DNA of 6,661 bases from positions 1-6,661 of the forward strand of contig CABUDB010000086.1 of assembly GCA_902490245.1 (NCBI GenBank), written 5' to 3'. Under the pieces are notes generated by a model, which was not told the DNA's origin, did not search any database, and worked only from the letters and a program-made list of their open reading frames with translations. Below are positions 1 to 6,606 of the stretch, one piece after another (position 1 is the stretch's first letter; the number at the start of each line of letters is the position of its first letter). The translations under genes were made by a program, and so were the position numbers. Source of the DNA: an uncultured Collinsella sp. (lineage in GTDB: Bacteria > Actinomycetota > Coriobacteriia > Coriobacteriales > Coriobacteriaceae).

Positions 1-891
1 ATCGTCGACGATTTCGCGATCACTCTGGAGCTTGTTGACCATGCCGGCAATCTGTCCGCACAAATACGAACCCTCTTCGTAATTACCGTCCTTTGCGGCT
101 TTACGAAGCGCGCCCGTGCCCATGGCCCCAAGCTCCTCGGGGCTTGCGCCCGCCGCCTCGTTCTTGGCATACGCGTTGGTGAAGGGGCTCTTGAGGGCAC
201 GCACCGGATGTCCCGTCGAGCGGCCGGTCGCGCGCGTCGACGTATCGCCCGCCTTGAGCACCAGCTCTTTGTACTGCTCCGATACGGTGCACTCGTTTGC
301 GACCAGAAAGCGTGTTCCCACCTGGACGCCGGCAGCACCGAGCATAAAGGCGGCCGCCACACCGCGGCCATCGGCGATGCCGCCAGCCGCAACCACGGGA
401 ATATCGACCGCATCGACAACCTGCGGGACAAGTGCCATCGTCGAGGTCTCGCCAATATGGCCGCCTGATTCGGTGCCCTCGGCAACCACGGCAGTGGCTC
501 CGCGACGCGCCACGAGACGAGCCAGCGCCACCGAGGCAACGACCGGGATGACCTTGATGCCCGCCTCGTTCCACGCCTTCATGTACTTGGTGGGATTGCC
601 GGCGCCGGTCACCACAACGGGCACCCGCTCATCAATCACCACTTGTGCGACCTCGTCGACAAACGGGCTCATGAGCATAACGTTGACGCCAAAGGGCTTA
701 TCCGTCTTGGCGCGCAGCTCGTGAATCTGATCGCGCAGCCAGTTTGCGTCGGCATTCATGGCCGCGATAATGCCTAAGCCGCCCGCCTCGGACACGGCAG
801 ATGCTAGCGAGGCATCGGCAATCCAGGCCATGCCACCCTGGAACACGGGCTTTTCGATGCCGAGCAGATCGCAGAGAGGAGACTTGAGCAT
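1..891 (-). CDS. fabK: Enoyl-ACP reductase II (FMN-dependent), 3' end beyond window
   Basis: The reading frame starts at the ATG at 891 and stays open for 297 codons to the left edge, so the C-terminus is missing. S. pneumoniae FabK has about 324 residues, so roughly 25-30 codons probably lie outside. FabK reduces trans-2-enoyl-ACP to acyl-ACP with NAD(P)H and FMN in the cytoplasm, the last step of each elongation cycle. Visible family hallmarks are PVFQGGMAW (residues 15-23), GGLGII (37-42), KPFGVNVMLMSPF (65-77), TGAGNP (95-100), EGTESGGHIGE (138-148, with His145 matching the conserved catalytic His of FabK), AAGGIADGRG and GAAGVQVGTRF. The ATG lies 2 bases after the acpP stop, with GGAG inside the end of acpP as ribosome binding site, so translation is probably coupled. 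Nitronate monooxygenases share this fold. The close match to FabK motifs and the position beside fabH and acpP make FabK much more likely. Confidence 0.93.
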   Translation of the reverse strand, partial: MLKSPLCDLLGIEKPVFQGGMAWIADASLASAVSEAGGLGIIAAMNADANWLRDQIHELRAKTDKPFGVNVMLMSPFVDEVAQVVIDERVPVVVTGAGNPTKYMKAWNEAGIKVIPVVASVALARLVARRGATAVVAEGTESGGHIGETSTMALVPQVVDAVDIPVVAAGGIADGRGVAAAFMLGAAGVQVGTRFLVANECTVSEQYKELVLKAGDTSTRATGRSTGHPVRALKSPFTNAYAKNEAAGASPEELGAMGTGALRKAAKDGNYEEGSYLCGQIAGMVNKLQSDREIVDD

Positions 892-893
892 CA

Positions 894-1130
894 CTACTTC
901 TCCAATGCCGCCTCGACCGTATCGACGAACTCGCCGACCGTCTTGGGGTTCTCCTCGGTATCGAGCTCAATGCCAAACTCGTCCTCGACGGCAACGAGGA
1001 TCTCGACGGTACCCAGGCTGTCGAGGCCAATCTCCTCGAGCGTGGACTCGGGCTTCATCTCGACATCGTCAAGGCCGGCGGTCTCGCGGATAACGTCGCA
1101 AACGCGCTCGAAGGTCTTCTGATCTGCCAT
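894..1130 (-). CDS. acpP: Acyl carrier protein
   Basis: This encodes a 78-residue acidic protein of normal ACP length. It contains the phosphopantetheine attachment motif GLDSLG (residues 35-40) with the modified Ser38. The following helix, VEILVAVEDEFGIEL, is the acidic recognition helix II used by fatty-acid synthesis enzymes. Holo-ACP carries the growing acyl chain as a thioester between the FabH, FabF, FabG, FabZ and FabK reactions. The start ATG at 1130 is preceded by AAGGAG at good spacing. It lies between fabH (52 bases upstream) and fabK (2 bases downstream), and no terminator is visible on either side, so all three are probably cotranscribed. The context argues for the primary fatty-acid ACP rather than a polyketide or D-alanyl carrier protein. 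Confidence 0.96.
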   Translation of the reverse strand: MADQKTFERVCDVIRETAGLDDVEMKPESTLEEIGLDSLGTVEILVAVEDEFGIELDTEENPKTVGEFVDTVEAALEK

Positions 1131-1182
1131 GGTAGTTCTCCTTTGTTTGTACCCTAGGGGCGTTTTTATTTCCTATGTGCGA

Positions 1183-2142
1183 CTACTTCCAACGAAGTAG
1201 ATAGCCACCTACATCCAAGCCGGCGCCAAATCCGACTAGGGCGATGGTGTCGCCCGCGTGCAGCGCGCCGGTATTTGCCAGTCGATCGAGAGCAAGCGGA
1301 ATGCATGCGCTCGAGATGTTGCCGGTTTCACGCAACGTTCGGACCACACGGTCGTCCGGCGCACCTAAGCGCTTGACTGCCTGGCTCAAGATTCGTTCGT
1401 TAGCCTGATGGAATACAAAGTGGTCGATGTCCTCGACCGCGATGCTCGCGTCGCAGGCGAGCTTGTTGACCGTGTCGCAAATGGCATTGACGCCAAACTT
1501 GAAGACACGACGGCCGTTCATGGAAAGCACGCTTTCGCGGTCCTGCGCCGTCTTATACGGCGAGGAGCCCGCCAATCCGGGGACGCGCAGTGTTTCGACG
1601 TCAGGCGACGTCGAAAGCTCAACAGCAAGGGGATTCTCTCCCCCAGCCTCTATGACCGCAGCACCCGCTCCATCGCCAAAGAGCACGCACGTGGCACGGT
1701 CGGTCCAATCGAGGGCGCGCGTCATCTGCTCGGCTGCAACGACCAGCACGTGCTCGGCGCGACCGCGGGCGATATAGCCCTCGGCGACATCGAGCGCAAA
1801 TACGAAGCCGGCACAAGCCGCCGAAACGTCGAAGGCAGGACATGTGGCGCCCAGGCGCTCAGCAACGGCGCACGCTTCGGCAGGAACGAGATGATCGCCC
1901 GTCGTCGTCGAGCAGACGATAAGATCCAGCTGGCTCGCATCGATTCCGGACGTCTGGAGCGCTTGCTCGCTCGCCGCCACGGCAAGGTCGTCGAGTGACT
2001 CGGTGGTGCACACATGGCGGATCTTGATCCCCGTGCGGGTAAAAATCCACTCATCCGAGGTATCGAGGAACTCGGACAGCTCGTCGTTGGAAACGCTGCG
2101 CTCGGGAAGTGCCGAGCCCGTTCCCAGTATCGTGAAACCCAT
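1183..2142 (-). CDS. fabH: Beta-ketoacyl-ACP synthase III
   Basis: This 319-residue thiolase-fold enzyme has the usual FabH length. It condenses acetyl-CoA (or another short acyl-CoA) with malonyl-ACP to start fatty-acid synthesis. The catalytic triad is visible: Cys110 in DVSAACAGF, His245 in FHQANERI and Asn275 in ETGNISSACIP. The FGDGAGA motif lies at 155-161, and the C-terminus is GFGAGLDVGGYLLRWK. The ATG at 2142 is chosen because AAGGAGG (2149-2155) lies 6 bases upstream and the protein then begins MGFTILGTGS, a normal FabH N-terminus. A GTG one codon upstream is possible. The frame stays open to an ATG at 2199, but that would add 19 non-homologous residues and run through the candidate operator. 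It is the first visible gene of fabH-acpP-fabK. Primer specificity (straight or branched chain) cannot be read from the sequence. Confidence 0.95.
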   Translation of the reverse strand: MGFTILGTGSALPERSVSNDELSEFLDTSDEWIFTRTGIKIRHVCTTESLDDLAVAASEQALQTSGIDASQLDLIVCSTTTGDHLVPAEACAVAERLGATCPAFDVSAACAGFVFALDVAEGYIARGRAEHVLVVAAEQMTRALDWTDRATCVLFGDGAGAAVIEAGGENPLAVELSTSPDVETLRVPGLAGSSPYKTAQDRESVLSMNGRRVFKFGVNAICDTVNKLACDASIAVEDIDHFVFHQANERILSQAVKRLGAPDDRVVRTLRETGNISSACIPLALDRLANTGALHAGDTIALVGFGAGLDVGGYLLRWK

Positions 2143-2159
2143 CACTAACCTCCTTTGAG

Positions 2160-2177
2160 TTGTTGACGTGTTTACAT
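2160..2177. promoter_or_regulatory. Candidate operator, copy 1 (proximal to fabH)
   Basis: The plus strand reads TTGTTGACGTGTTTACAT. It differs from copy 2 at a single base out of 18. The core is an imperfect palindrome of the type TGTTnACnnGTnnACA, as expected for a dimeric repressor site. It begins just 5 bases beyond the fabH ribosome binding site, so a protein bound here could block fabH transcription. The cognate regulator is not encoded in the window. The consensus differs from the FapR, FabT and FadR sites I know, so it is left unassigned. Confidence 0.5.
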
Positions 2178-2207
2178 CGACCAAGAGAGGATAGCGCATT
2201 TCAGTCG

Positions 2208-2225
2208 TTGTTGACGTGTTAACAT
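2208..2225. promoter_or_regulatory. Candidate operator, copy 2 (distal to fabH)
   Basis: The plus strand reads TTGTTGACGTGTTAACAT, matching copy 1 at 17 of 18 positions. This copy is the more symmetric: 12 of 16 bases of TGTTGACGTGTTAACA agree with its own reverse complement. It lies exactly 48 bases from copy 1 in direct orientation, about 95 bases before the birA start, and so could serve either divergent gene. Two sites this similar in a 176-base spacer are unlikely by chance, but function is inferred only. Confidence 0.5.
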
Positions 2226-2318
2226 TAAATTGTCCAAATGCGACAAAGGCTTCACATTGTGTCTGTCTCTCGACACCATTGCGTTATTCACTTATTCATT
2301 AAGGAGGTAGCAGCCGCT

Positions 2319-3095
2319 ATGGATGCCCAATTAACGATAGTCGACGTAACCGGATCGACCAACGATGACCTGCTCGAAGCAGGAAAACAAGGAGCTCCGC
2401 ACGGCACAGGACTTGCCGCCCGGGCTCAGACAGCAGGACGTGGCCGGCGCGGCCACAAGTGGGATTCAACCGCCGGCAACCTATTGCTTTCGATTGTCCT
2501 GCGTCCATGCGTTAATCCTGCAAAGTACTCTGGTCTTGCAGCCGTCAGCGGCCTAGCGGTGCTCGAGGCGCTCGAAAATCAGGGTCTTGCAAACGAGATT
2601 GGCCTCAAATGGCCCAACGATCTGGTCGCGCGAGGATGCAAGCTCGGCGGCATTCTGGTCGAGGCCGCACGCGATAACGAAGGCAAACCTTTCGCCGTCT
2701 GCGGCATTGGCGTCAATGTGAACTATGTGCCTTCGGAGGTTCCCGATGGCGGCCTGCCGGCAATCGGTCTCTCGGACCTCAACGAGAATGTTCCCGCCGT
2801 CGATGTGCTACTCAAGGAGGTCTATCACACCGTCTTAAACGCTGTGGACGCGTGGGCAGAGAGCCTCAACGCCATGGAAGAAAACGCCGGACCGCTCGCG
2901 CCCGTCCACGGCGAATACATCGGTCATCTCAATTGGATTGGGGATCACGTTATCGCCCGTTCCCCCGCTGGGGACGAGCTGGCGCGAGGCATCTTTAAAA
3001 CCGTCGATGACTTTGGTCGCGCGTGCATCGAGACCGAAGACGACTTGCGATCCTTCCATTTTGAAGAGGCGTCGCTGCGCCCCATGGGTAAATAA
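2319..3095 (+). CDS. birA: Biotin-[acetyl-CoA-carboxylase] ligase, short (non-regulatory) type
   Basis: This encodes a biotin-protein ligase of 258 residues. It activates biotin with ATP to biotinyl-5'-AMP and transfers it to the target lysine of biotin carboxyl carrier proteins, notably that of acetyl-CoA carboxylase. Visible motifs are TGSTND (11-16), the biotinyl-AMP loop GRGRRG (40-45), LKWPNDL (96-102), KLGGILVE (108-115, with Lys108 matching the active-site Lys of E. coli BirA) and GIGVNVN (129-135). The C-terminal SH3-like domain ends in RSFHFEEASLRP. There is no N-terminal helix-turn-helix, so it should not bind DNA. The ATG at 2319 follows AAGGAGG (2301-2307) by 11 bases, slightly long. 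The frame is open back to 2238, but those 27 residues resemble no BirA domain and would put the ribosome binding site inside the gene. It diverges from the fab operon and converges on rpsJ. Confidence 0.94.
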   Translation: MDAQLTIVDVTGSTNDDLLEAGKQGAPHGTGLAARAQTAGRGRRGHKWDSTAGNLLLSIVLRPCVNPAKYSGLAAVSGLAVLEALENQGLANEIGLKWPNDLVARGCKLGGILVEAARDNEGKPFAVCGIGVNVNYVPSEVPDGGLPAIGLSDLNENVPAVDVLLKEVYHTVLNAVDAWAESLNAMEENAGPLAPVHGEYIGHLNWIGDHVIARSPAGDELARGIFKTVDDFGRACIETEDDLRSFHFEEASLRPMGK

Positions 3096-3155
3096 GACGC
3101 CATAGCCACCCATTCGGCCGCATTATCCGGCCCCCCAAGGCCACCATTCAAAACA

Positions 3156-3192
3156 AAAGAGCCCCGCTACCATAATGGCAGCGGGGCTCTTT
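3156..3192. terminator. Bidirectional intrinsic terminator between birA and rpsJ
   Basis: A perfect 13-base-pair stem pairs AAAGAGCCCCGCT (3156-3168) with its complement at 3180-3192 around an 11-base loop. Read on the minus strand, the stem is followed by a T-rich run (TTTTGTTTT), so it should strongly terminate the str/rpsJ transcript. Read on the plus strand, only the three T of the stem follow, so termination of birA would be weaker. It starts 61 bases after the birA stop and lies 20 bases beyond the rpsJ stop, as expected for convergent genes. Confidence 0.92.
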
Positions 3193-3220
3193 AAGCTATG
3201 AGCGATATCGCTTAGAGCTT
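3193..3220. repeat. Near-perfect palindrome spanning the rpsJ stop codon
   Basis: A 12-base perfect palindrome, AGCGATATCGCT (3201-3212), is flanked by complementary AAGCT (3193-3197) and AGCTT (3216-3220), with a 3-base partly paired step between. In the rpsJ mRNA this can fold into a long hairpin containing the stop codon, directly upstream of the terminator stem. Its role is unknown; it may simply be an accessory fold at the transcript end. Confidence 0.4.
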
Positions 3221-3520
3221 GATGTCGATGTCAACGCCAGCGGGGAGGTCGAGACGCATGAGCGAATCAACGGTGCCCGAGGTGGGGTCGAGGATGTCGA
3301 TGAGGCGCTTGTGGGTGCGCATCTCGAACTGCTCACGGGAGTCCTTGTTCACGTGCGGCGAGCGGATAACCGTGTACAGGTTGCGCTCGGTGGGCAGGGG
3401 GACAGGACCGGAAACGCGAGCGCCGGTCTTCTGAGCGGTCTCGACGATGAGCTTCGCGGACTGATCGACGACCTCGTGATCATAGCCCTTGAGGCGAATG
3501 CGGATCTTCTGGGTAGCCAA
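3212..3520 (-). CDS. rpsJ: 30S ribosomal protein S10 (NusE)
   Basis: This encodes 102 residues, the normal S10 length, with family sequence throughout: [18 protein letters not shown] at the N-terminus, [14 protein letters not shown] in the middle, and [21 protein letters not shown] followed by [12 protein letters not shown] at the end. S10 is part of the 30S head and, as NusE, joins NusB in antitermination complexes. The start codon is TTG (3518-3520). It is supported by GGAGG at 3527-3531, 6 bases upstream, and by exact agreement with the conserved S10 N-terminus. It is the last gene of the block, 60 bases after fusA and 20 bases before a strong terminator. Usually tuf lies upstream and rplC downstream; neither is present here. 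Confidence 0.97.
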   Translation of the reverse strand: MATQKIRIRLKGYDHEVVDQSAKLIVETAQKTGARVSGPVPLPTERNLYTVIRSPHVNKDSREQFEMRTHKRLIDILDPTSGTVDSLMRLDLPAGVDIDIKL

Positions 3521-3526
3521 CTTAAA

Positions 3527-3531
3527 CCTCC
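3527..3531 (-). promoter_or_regulatory. Ribosome binding site deciding the rpsJ TTG start
   Basis: On the minus strand GGAGG stands 6 bases before the TTG at 3520. No ATG or GTG in the rpsJ frame is similarly placed, so this site fixes the unusual TTG as the start. Confidence 0.85.
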
Positions 3532-3538
3532 AAAGAGT

Positions 3539-3555
3539 GCGAGAGATGTTCTCGC
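3539..3555 (-). other. Small hairpin in the fusA-rpsJ spacer
   Basis: A 6-base-pair stem (GCGAGA / TCTCGC) with a 5-base loop lies in the 60-base spacer, 7 bases upstream of the rpsJ ribosome binding site on the mRNA. No T-run follows, so it is not a classic terminator. It could influence rpsJ translation or be an RNA processing point; either idea is inference. Confidence 0.4.
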
Positions 3556-3580
3556 GGATTACGTAACAGGGAGCTCGAAC

Positions 3581-5680
3581 TTAGGCGTTCTTGCTCATGA
3601 CCTCGTCCACGATGGACTTGGGCGCGGGCTCATAAGAGTCGAACTGCATCGTGTAGGATGCACGGCCCTGGGTCTGGGAGCGAAGGTCGGTAGCGTAACC
3701 GAACATCTCGCCCAGCGGCACCTTGGCACGGATGAGCTTGCTGTTCTTGCGATCCTCCATGCCCTCGATCTTGCCGCGGCGACCGGAGAGGTTGCCCATG
3801 ACGTCGCCCATGTACTGCTCGGGGGTCTCGACCTCGACAGCCATGATCGGCTCGAGCAGCTGCGGATCGGACTTCTTGAGGGCGTCCTTGATAGCCATGG
3901 AACCGGCGATCTTGAAGGCGGCCTCGGAGGAGTCGACCTCGTGGTAAGAACCGTCGAACAGGGTGACCTTGACGTCGAGGACCGGGAAGCCGGCGATAAC
4001 ACCGGTGTTCAGGGCCTCCTGGATGCCCTTGTCGATGGACGGGATGTACTCCTTGGGCACGACGCCGCCGACGATAGCGTTGACGAACTCGTAGCCGAAG
4101 CCCTCCTCCATCTTCTCGAGCTTGATGACGGCGTGGCCGTACTGACCGCGACCACCGGACTGACGAACGAACTTGCCCTCAGCCTTCTCGACATCGTGAC
4201 CAGCGGTCTCGCGGTAAGCAACCTGGGGCTTACCAACGTTAGCGTCAACCTTGAACTCGCGGAGCAGACGGTCAACGATGATCTCGAGGTGCAGCTCGCC
4301 CATGCCGGCGATGATGGTCTGGCCGGTCTCGTGGTTGGTGGACACCTGGAAGGTCGGGTCCTCCTCGGCGAGCTTGGTCAGAGCCAGGGACATCTTGTCC
4401 TGCTCGGCCTTGGTCTTGGGCTCGATGGCAACGTCGATAACGGGCTTAGCGAACTCGATCTTCTCGAGGACGATCTCCTTGTCCTCGGCGCACAGGGTGT
4501 CACCGGTGGTGGAGTTCTTGAAGCCGACGCAAGCGACGATGTCGCCGGCAGCGGCGTCGTCACGGTCGATACGCTCGGCGGCGTTCATCTCGAGGATGCG
4601 GCCGAGGCGCTCGCGCTGACCGTTGGAAGCGTTGACAACGTAGGAGCCGGACTCGGCGCGGCCGGAGTAAACGCGGACGTAGGTGAGCTTACCGACGAAC
4701 GGGTCGGTCATGATCTTGAAGACCAGGCCGGAGAAGGGCTCGTCGAAGGAAGGATGACGCTGGATCTCCTCACCGGTGTCCGGATCGGTACCGGTGACGG
4801 CCTCAACGTCGAGCGGGCTGGGCAGGTAGTCGACGACAGCGTCGAGCAGCTCCTGGACGCCCTTGTTCTTGTAGGCGGAACCCACGAAGACGAGGTTGAG
4901 CTCGTTGGCCAGAACGCCCTTGCGCAGAGCAGCCTTGAGCTCCTCGACGGTGAAGTCCTCCTCCATGAGGATCTTCTCCATGAGCTCGTCGTCAAAGCTG
5001 GCAGCAGCGTCAAGGAGCTCCTCGCGCTTGGTGGCAGCGATGTCGGCAAACTCAGCCGGGATCTCGTCCATCGGCTCGGGGTAGGTCATACCCTTCTCGT
5101 CGGCCTTGAAGTCCCATGCAGTCATGGTGACCAGGTCGATGACGCCCCAGAAGTTGTCCTCGGCGCCCATCGGGACCTGAGCGGCCACGGCGTTGGCGTC
5201 GAGACGATCCTTCATGGTCTCGATAGCGTTGAAGAAGTCAGCGCCCACGCGGTCATACTTGTTGATGAAGGCGATGCGGGGGACGTTGAAGGTAGAAGCC
5301 TGACGCCAAACGGTCTCAGACTGGGGCTGAACGCCGGCAACGGCGTCGAAGACGGCGACAGCACCATCGAGGACGCGCAGGCAGCGCTCGACCTCGGCGG
5401 TGAAGTCAACGTGGCCCGGGGTGTCGATGATCTGGATGCGGTAGTCCTTACCGTCCTTGTTCCAGAAGCACGTGGTAGCAGCGGAGGTAATGGTTACGCC
5501 GCGCTCCTGCTCCTGAACCATCCAGTCCATGGTGGCAGCGCCCTCATGAACCTCACCGATCTTGTGGGTCTTACCGGTGTAGTAAAGAATACGCTCGGTC
5601 GTGGTGGTCTTACCGGCATCGATGTGGGCCATGATGCCGATGTTACGGGTATCGGAAAGCTTGTACTTAGGCTTAGCCAT
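3581..5680 (-). CDS. fusA: Translation elongation factor G
   Basis: This encodes a 699-residue GTPase of normal EF-G length that drives translocation of tRNA and mRNA and, with RRF, ribosome recycling. The G-domain motifs are in order: P-loop AHIDAGKT (18-25), switch I end [11 protein letters not shown] (60-70), DTPGHVDF (86-93), NKYD (140-143, where NKMD is common) and [10 protein letters not shown] domain II beta-barrel follows, then domain III with [19 protein letters not shown] and GMGELHLEI. Domain IV has the tip segment [13 protein letters not shown], and domain V ends [15 protein letters not shown]. The ATG at 5680 follows AAGGA at good spacing, and the spacer to rpsG is only 19 bases. 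Codon bias is strong: no TTA, CTA or TCA codon is used, as expected for a highly expressed gene. No fusidic-acid resistance change was assessed. Confidence 0.98.
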   Translation of the reverse strand: MAKPKYKLSDTRNIGIMAHIDAGKTTTTERILYYTGKTHKIGEVHEGAATMDWMVQEQERGVTITSAATTCFWNKDGKDYRIQIIDTPGHVDFTAEVERCLRVLDGAVAVFDAVAGVQPQSETVWRQASTFNVPRIAFINKYDRVGADFFNAIETMKDRLDANAVAAQVPMGAEDNFWGVIDLVTMTAWDFKADEKGMTYPEPMDEIPAEFADIAATKREELLDAAASFDDELMEKILMEEDFTVEELKAALRKGVLANELNLVFVGSAYKNKGVQELLDAVVDYLPSPLDVEAVTGTDPDTGEEIQRHPSFDEPFSGLVFKIMTDPFVGKLTYVRVYSGRAESGSYVVNASNGQRERLGRILEMNAAERIDRDDAAAGDIVACVGFKNSTTGDTLCAEDKEIVLEKIEFAKPVIDVAIEPKTKAEQDKMSLALTKLAEEDPTFQVSTNHETGQTIIAGMGELHLEIIVDRLLREFKVDANVGKPQVAYRETAGHDVEKAEGKFVRQSGGRGQYGHAVIKLEKMEEGFGYEFVNAIVGGVVPKEYIPSIDKGIQEALNTGVIAGFPVLDVKVTLFDGSYHEVDSSEAAFKIAGSMAIKDALKKSDPQLLEPIMAVEVETPEQYMGDVMGNLSGRRGKIEGMEDRKNSKLIRAKVPLGEMFGYATDLRSQTQGRASYTMQFDSYEPAPKSIVDEVMSKNA

Positions 5681-5699
5681 GTTAGTTCCTTACCTTAAC

Positions 5700-6173
5700 T
5701 TACCAACGATAGTGAGAGAACGCGCGGTTGGCCTCGGCCATCTTGAAGACGTCCTCACGCTTCTTGACGGAAGCGCCCAGGCCGTTGGAAGCGTCGAGGA
5801 TCTCATTGGCGAGACGCTCGGCCATGGTCTTCTCCTTGCGAGCGCGGGAGAAGTTGACGATCCAGCGGATACCCAGAGCGGTGGAACGACGGGAGTTGAC
5901 CTCCATCGGGACCTGATAGGTAGCGCCACCGACACGCTTGGGCTTAACCTCGAGCGTGGGCTTGACGTTGTCCATAGCCTTCTTGAAGGTAGCGAGAGCG
6001 TCGCCACCCTCGGACTTCTCGGCAACGATCTCGAAAGCGGTGTAAACGATGCGCTCAGCGGTGGCCTTCTTGCCGTCAAGAAGGACCTTGTTGATGAGCT
6101 GAGTCACCAGGCGGTTGTTGTAAACGGCGTCAGGCTGAACCTCACGACGATTAGCTGCTGCACGACGCGGCAT
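5700..6173 (-). CDS. rpsG: 30S ribosomal protein S7
   Basis: This encodes 157 residues, typical for S7. S7 nucleates assembly of the 30S head on the 3' domain of 16S rRNA and lines the E-site. Family sequence is clear: [20 protein letters not shown] at the N-terminus, [18 protein letters not shown], the rRNA-contacting [17 protein letters not shown] segment, [10 protein letters not shown], and the C-terminal [13 protein letters not shown]. The ATG at 6173 is preceded by AAGGAG at about 8 bases. It follows rpsL by 73 bases and precedes fusA by 19 bases, the classic str operon order. In E. coli S7 represses its own operon by binding the rpsL-rpsG spacer; a hairpin in the equivalent place here is listed separately. 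Confidence 0.98.
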   Translation of the reverse strand: MPRRAAANRREVQPDAVYNNRLVTQLINKVLLDGKKATAERIVYTAFEIVAEKSEGGDALATFKKAMDNVKPTLEVKPKRVGGATYQVPMEVNSRRSTALGIRWIVNFSRARKEKTMAERLANEILDASNGLGASVKKREDVFKMAEANRAFSHYRW

Positions 6174-6195
6174 GTGAAATCTCCTTAAGTGTCTA

Positions 6196-6221
6196 CCGTG
6201 CGGCGCTTAGGCGGCACACGG
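6196..6221 (-). promoter_or_regulatory. Hairpin in the rpsL-rpsG spacer, candidate S7 autoregulatory element
   Basis: On the mRNA strand, CCGTGTG pairs with CGCACGG (7 pairs including one G-U). One C-C mismatch follows, then CGC pairs with GCG around a CTAA loop, giving a 26-base stem-loop. It ends about 12 bases before the rpsG ribosome binding site. No T-run follows, so it is not an intrinsic terminator. Its position matches the S12-S7 intercistronic region that S7 binds in E. coli; binding here is inferred from position only. Confidence 0.45.
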
Positions 6222-6246
6222 CGAAAGTATCAAAACGTTATCTGGC

Positions 6247-6606
6247 TTATTTGGCCTTGGGGCGCTTAGCACCGTACTTGGAACGGGCCTGCATACGGTT
6301 CTGGACCGGAGCAGCGTCGTAGGCGCCACGGATGACGTGATAACGGACACCAGGGAGGTCACGGACACGACCGCCGCGGACGAGCACGATGGAGTGCTCC
6401 TGCAGGTTGTGGCCCTCACCCGGGATGTAAGCAGTAACTTCGATGCCGTTGACAAGGCGAACACGGGCAACCTTACGAAGAGCCGAGTTCGGCTTCTTGG
6501 GGCTCGTGGTGAAGACGCGGGTGCACACGCCGCGCTTCTGGGAGTTGTGCTGCAGAGCAGCGTTCTTGGACTTCTTGGGCACGGAACGACGGCCCTGGCG
6601 AACCAG
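6247..6606 (-). CDS. rpsL: 30S ribosomal protein S12, first six codons missing or replaced
   Basis: Clear S12 sequence runs from LVRQGRR (Leu7 in E. coli precursor numbering) to [10 protein letters not shown], including [33 protein letters not shown] and [14 protein letters not shown]12 sits at the decoding centre and controls accuracy. Lys43 and Lys44 are conserved and Asp89, the usual methylthiolation site, is present. Residue 88 is Arg (CGT at 6361-6363), where Lys is usual. The expected N-terminus (MPTINQ or similar) would occupy 6607-6624, but those bases encode none of it and homology stops sharply at 6606. The frame continues to an ATG at 6651, giving 15 unrelated residues and no good ribosome binding site, so that start is doubtful. 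With a normal start the protein would have 125 residues, the usual size. Confidence 0.93.
   Translation of the reverse strand: MVRQGRRSVPKKSKNAALQHNSQKRGVCTRVFTTSPKKPNSALRKVARVRLVNGIEVTAYIPGEGHNLQEHSIVLVRGGRVRDLPGVRYHVIRGAYDAAPVQNRMQARSKYGAKRPKAK

Larger units (their letters stand above)
2143..2318. promoter_or_regulatory. Divergent fabH/birA promoter region
   Basis: This 176-base non-coding spacer separates the divergent fabH and birA genes, so promoters for both must lie here or nearby. I could not assign convincing -35/-10 pairs. TTGACG occurs twice on the plus strand, once inside each copy of the repeat described separately, but neither has a good -10 box at 16-18 bases. A TATCCT on the minus strand is a weak -10 candidate for fabH. 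The two repeats place one element immediately upstream of the fabH ribosome binding site and the other 48 bases further away. Confidence 0.5.

Noticed and set aside
1408..1998. 196-residue plus-strand ORF opposite fabH
   Set aside because: It lies entirely within the strongly supported fabH gene and has an Arg-rich composition typical of a wrong frame.
2143..2199. Upstream start for fabH at 2199
   Set aside because: The extra 19 residues have no counterpart in FabH and there is no ribosome binding site there, while AAGGAGG is ideally placed for 2142.
2160..2225. BirA-type biotin operator
   Set aside because: Known BirA boxes have two half-sites separated by about 14-15 bases. Here the half-sites abut, and this BirA has no DNA-binding domain.
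2238..2318. Upstream start for birA at 2238
   Set aside because: The extra 27 residues do not form a helix-turn-helix, and the only good ribosome binding site (2301-2307) lies inside this extension.
3311..5698. 795-residue plus-strand ORF opposite fusA and part of rpsJ
   Set aside because: It is codon-aligned antisense to clear EF-G and S10 genes, has no ribosome binding site or recognisable domain, and is explained by codon bias.
5601..6188. 195-residue plus-strand ORF opposite rpsG
   Set aside because: It is a codon-aligned antisense shadow of S7 with no independent evidence of coding.
6196..6221. Intrinsic terminator between rpsL and rpsG
   Set aside because: No T-run follows on either strand and it lies within an operon that must be cotranscribed.
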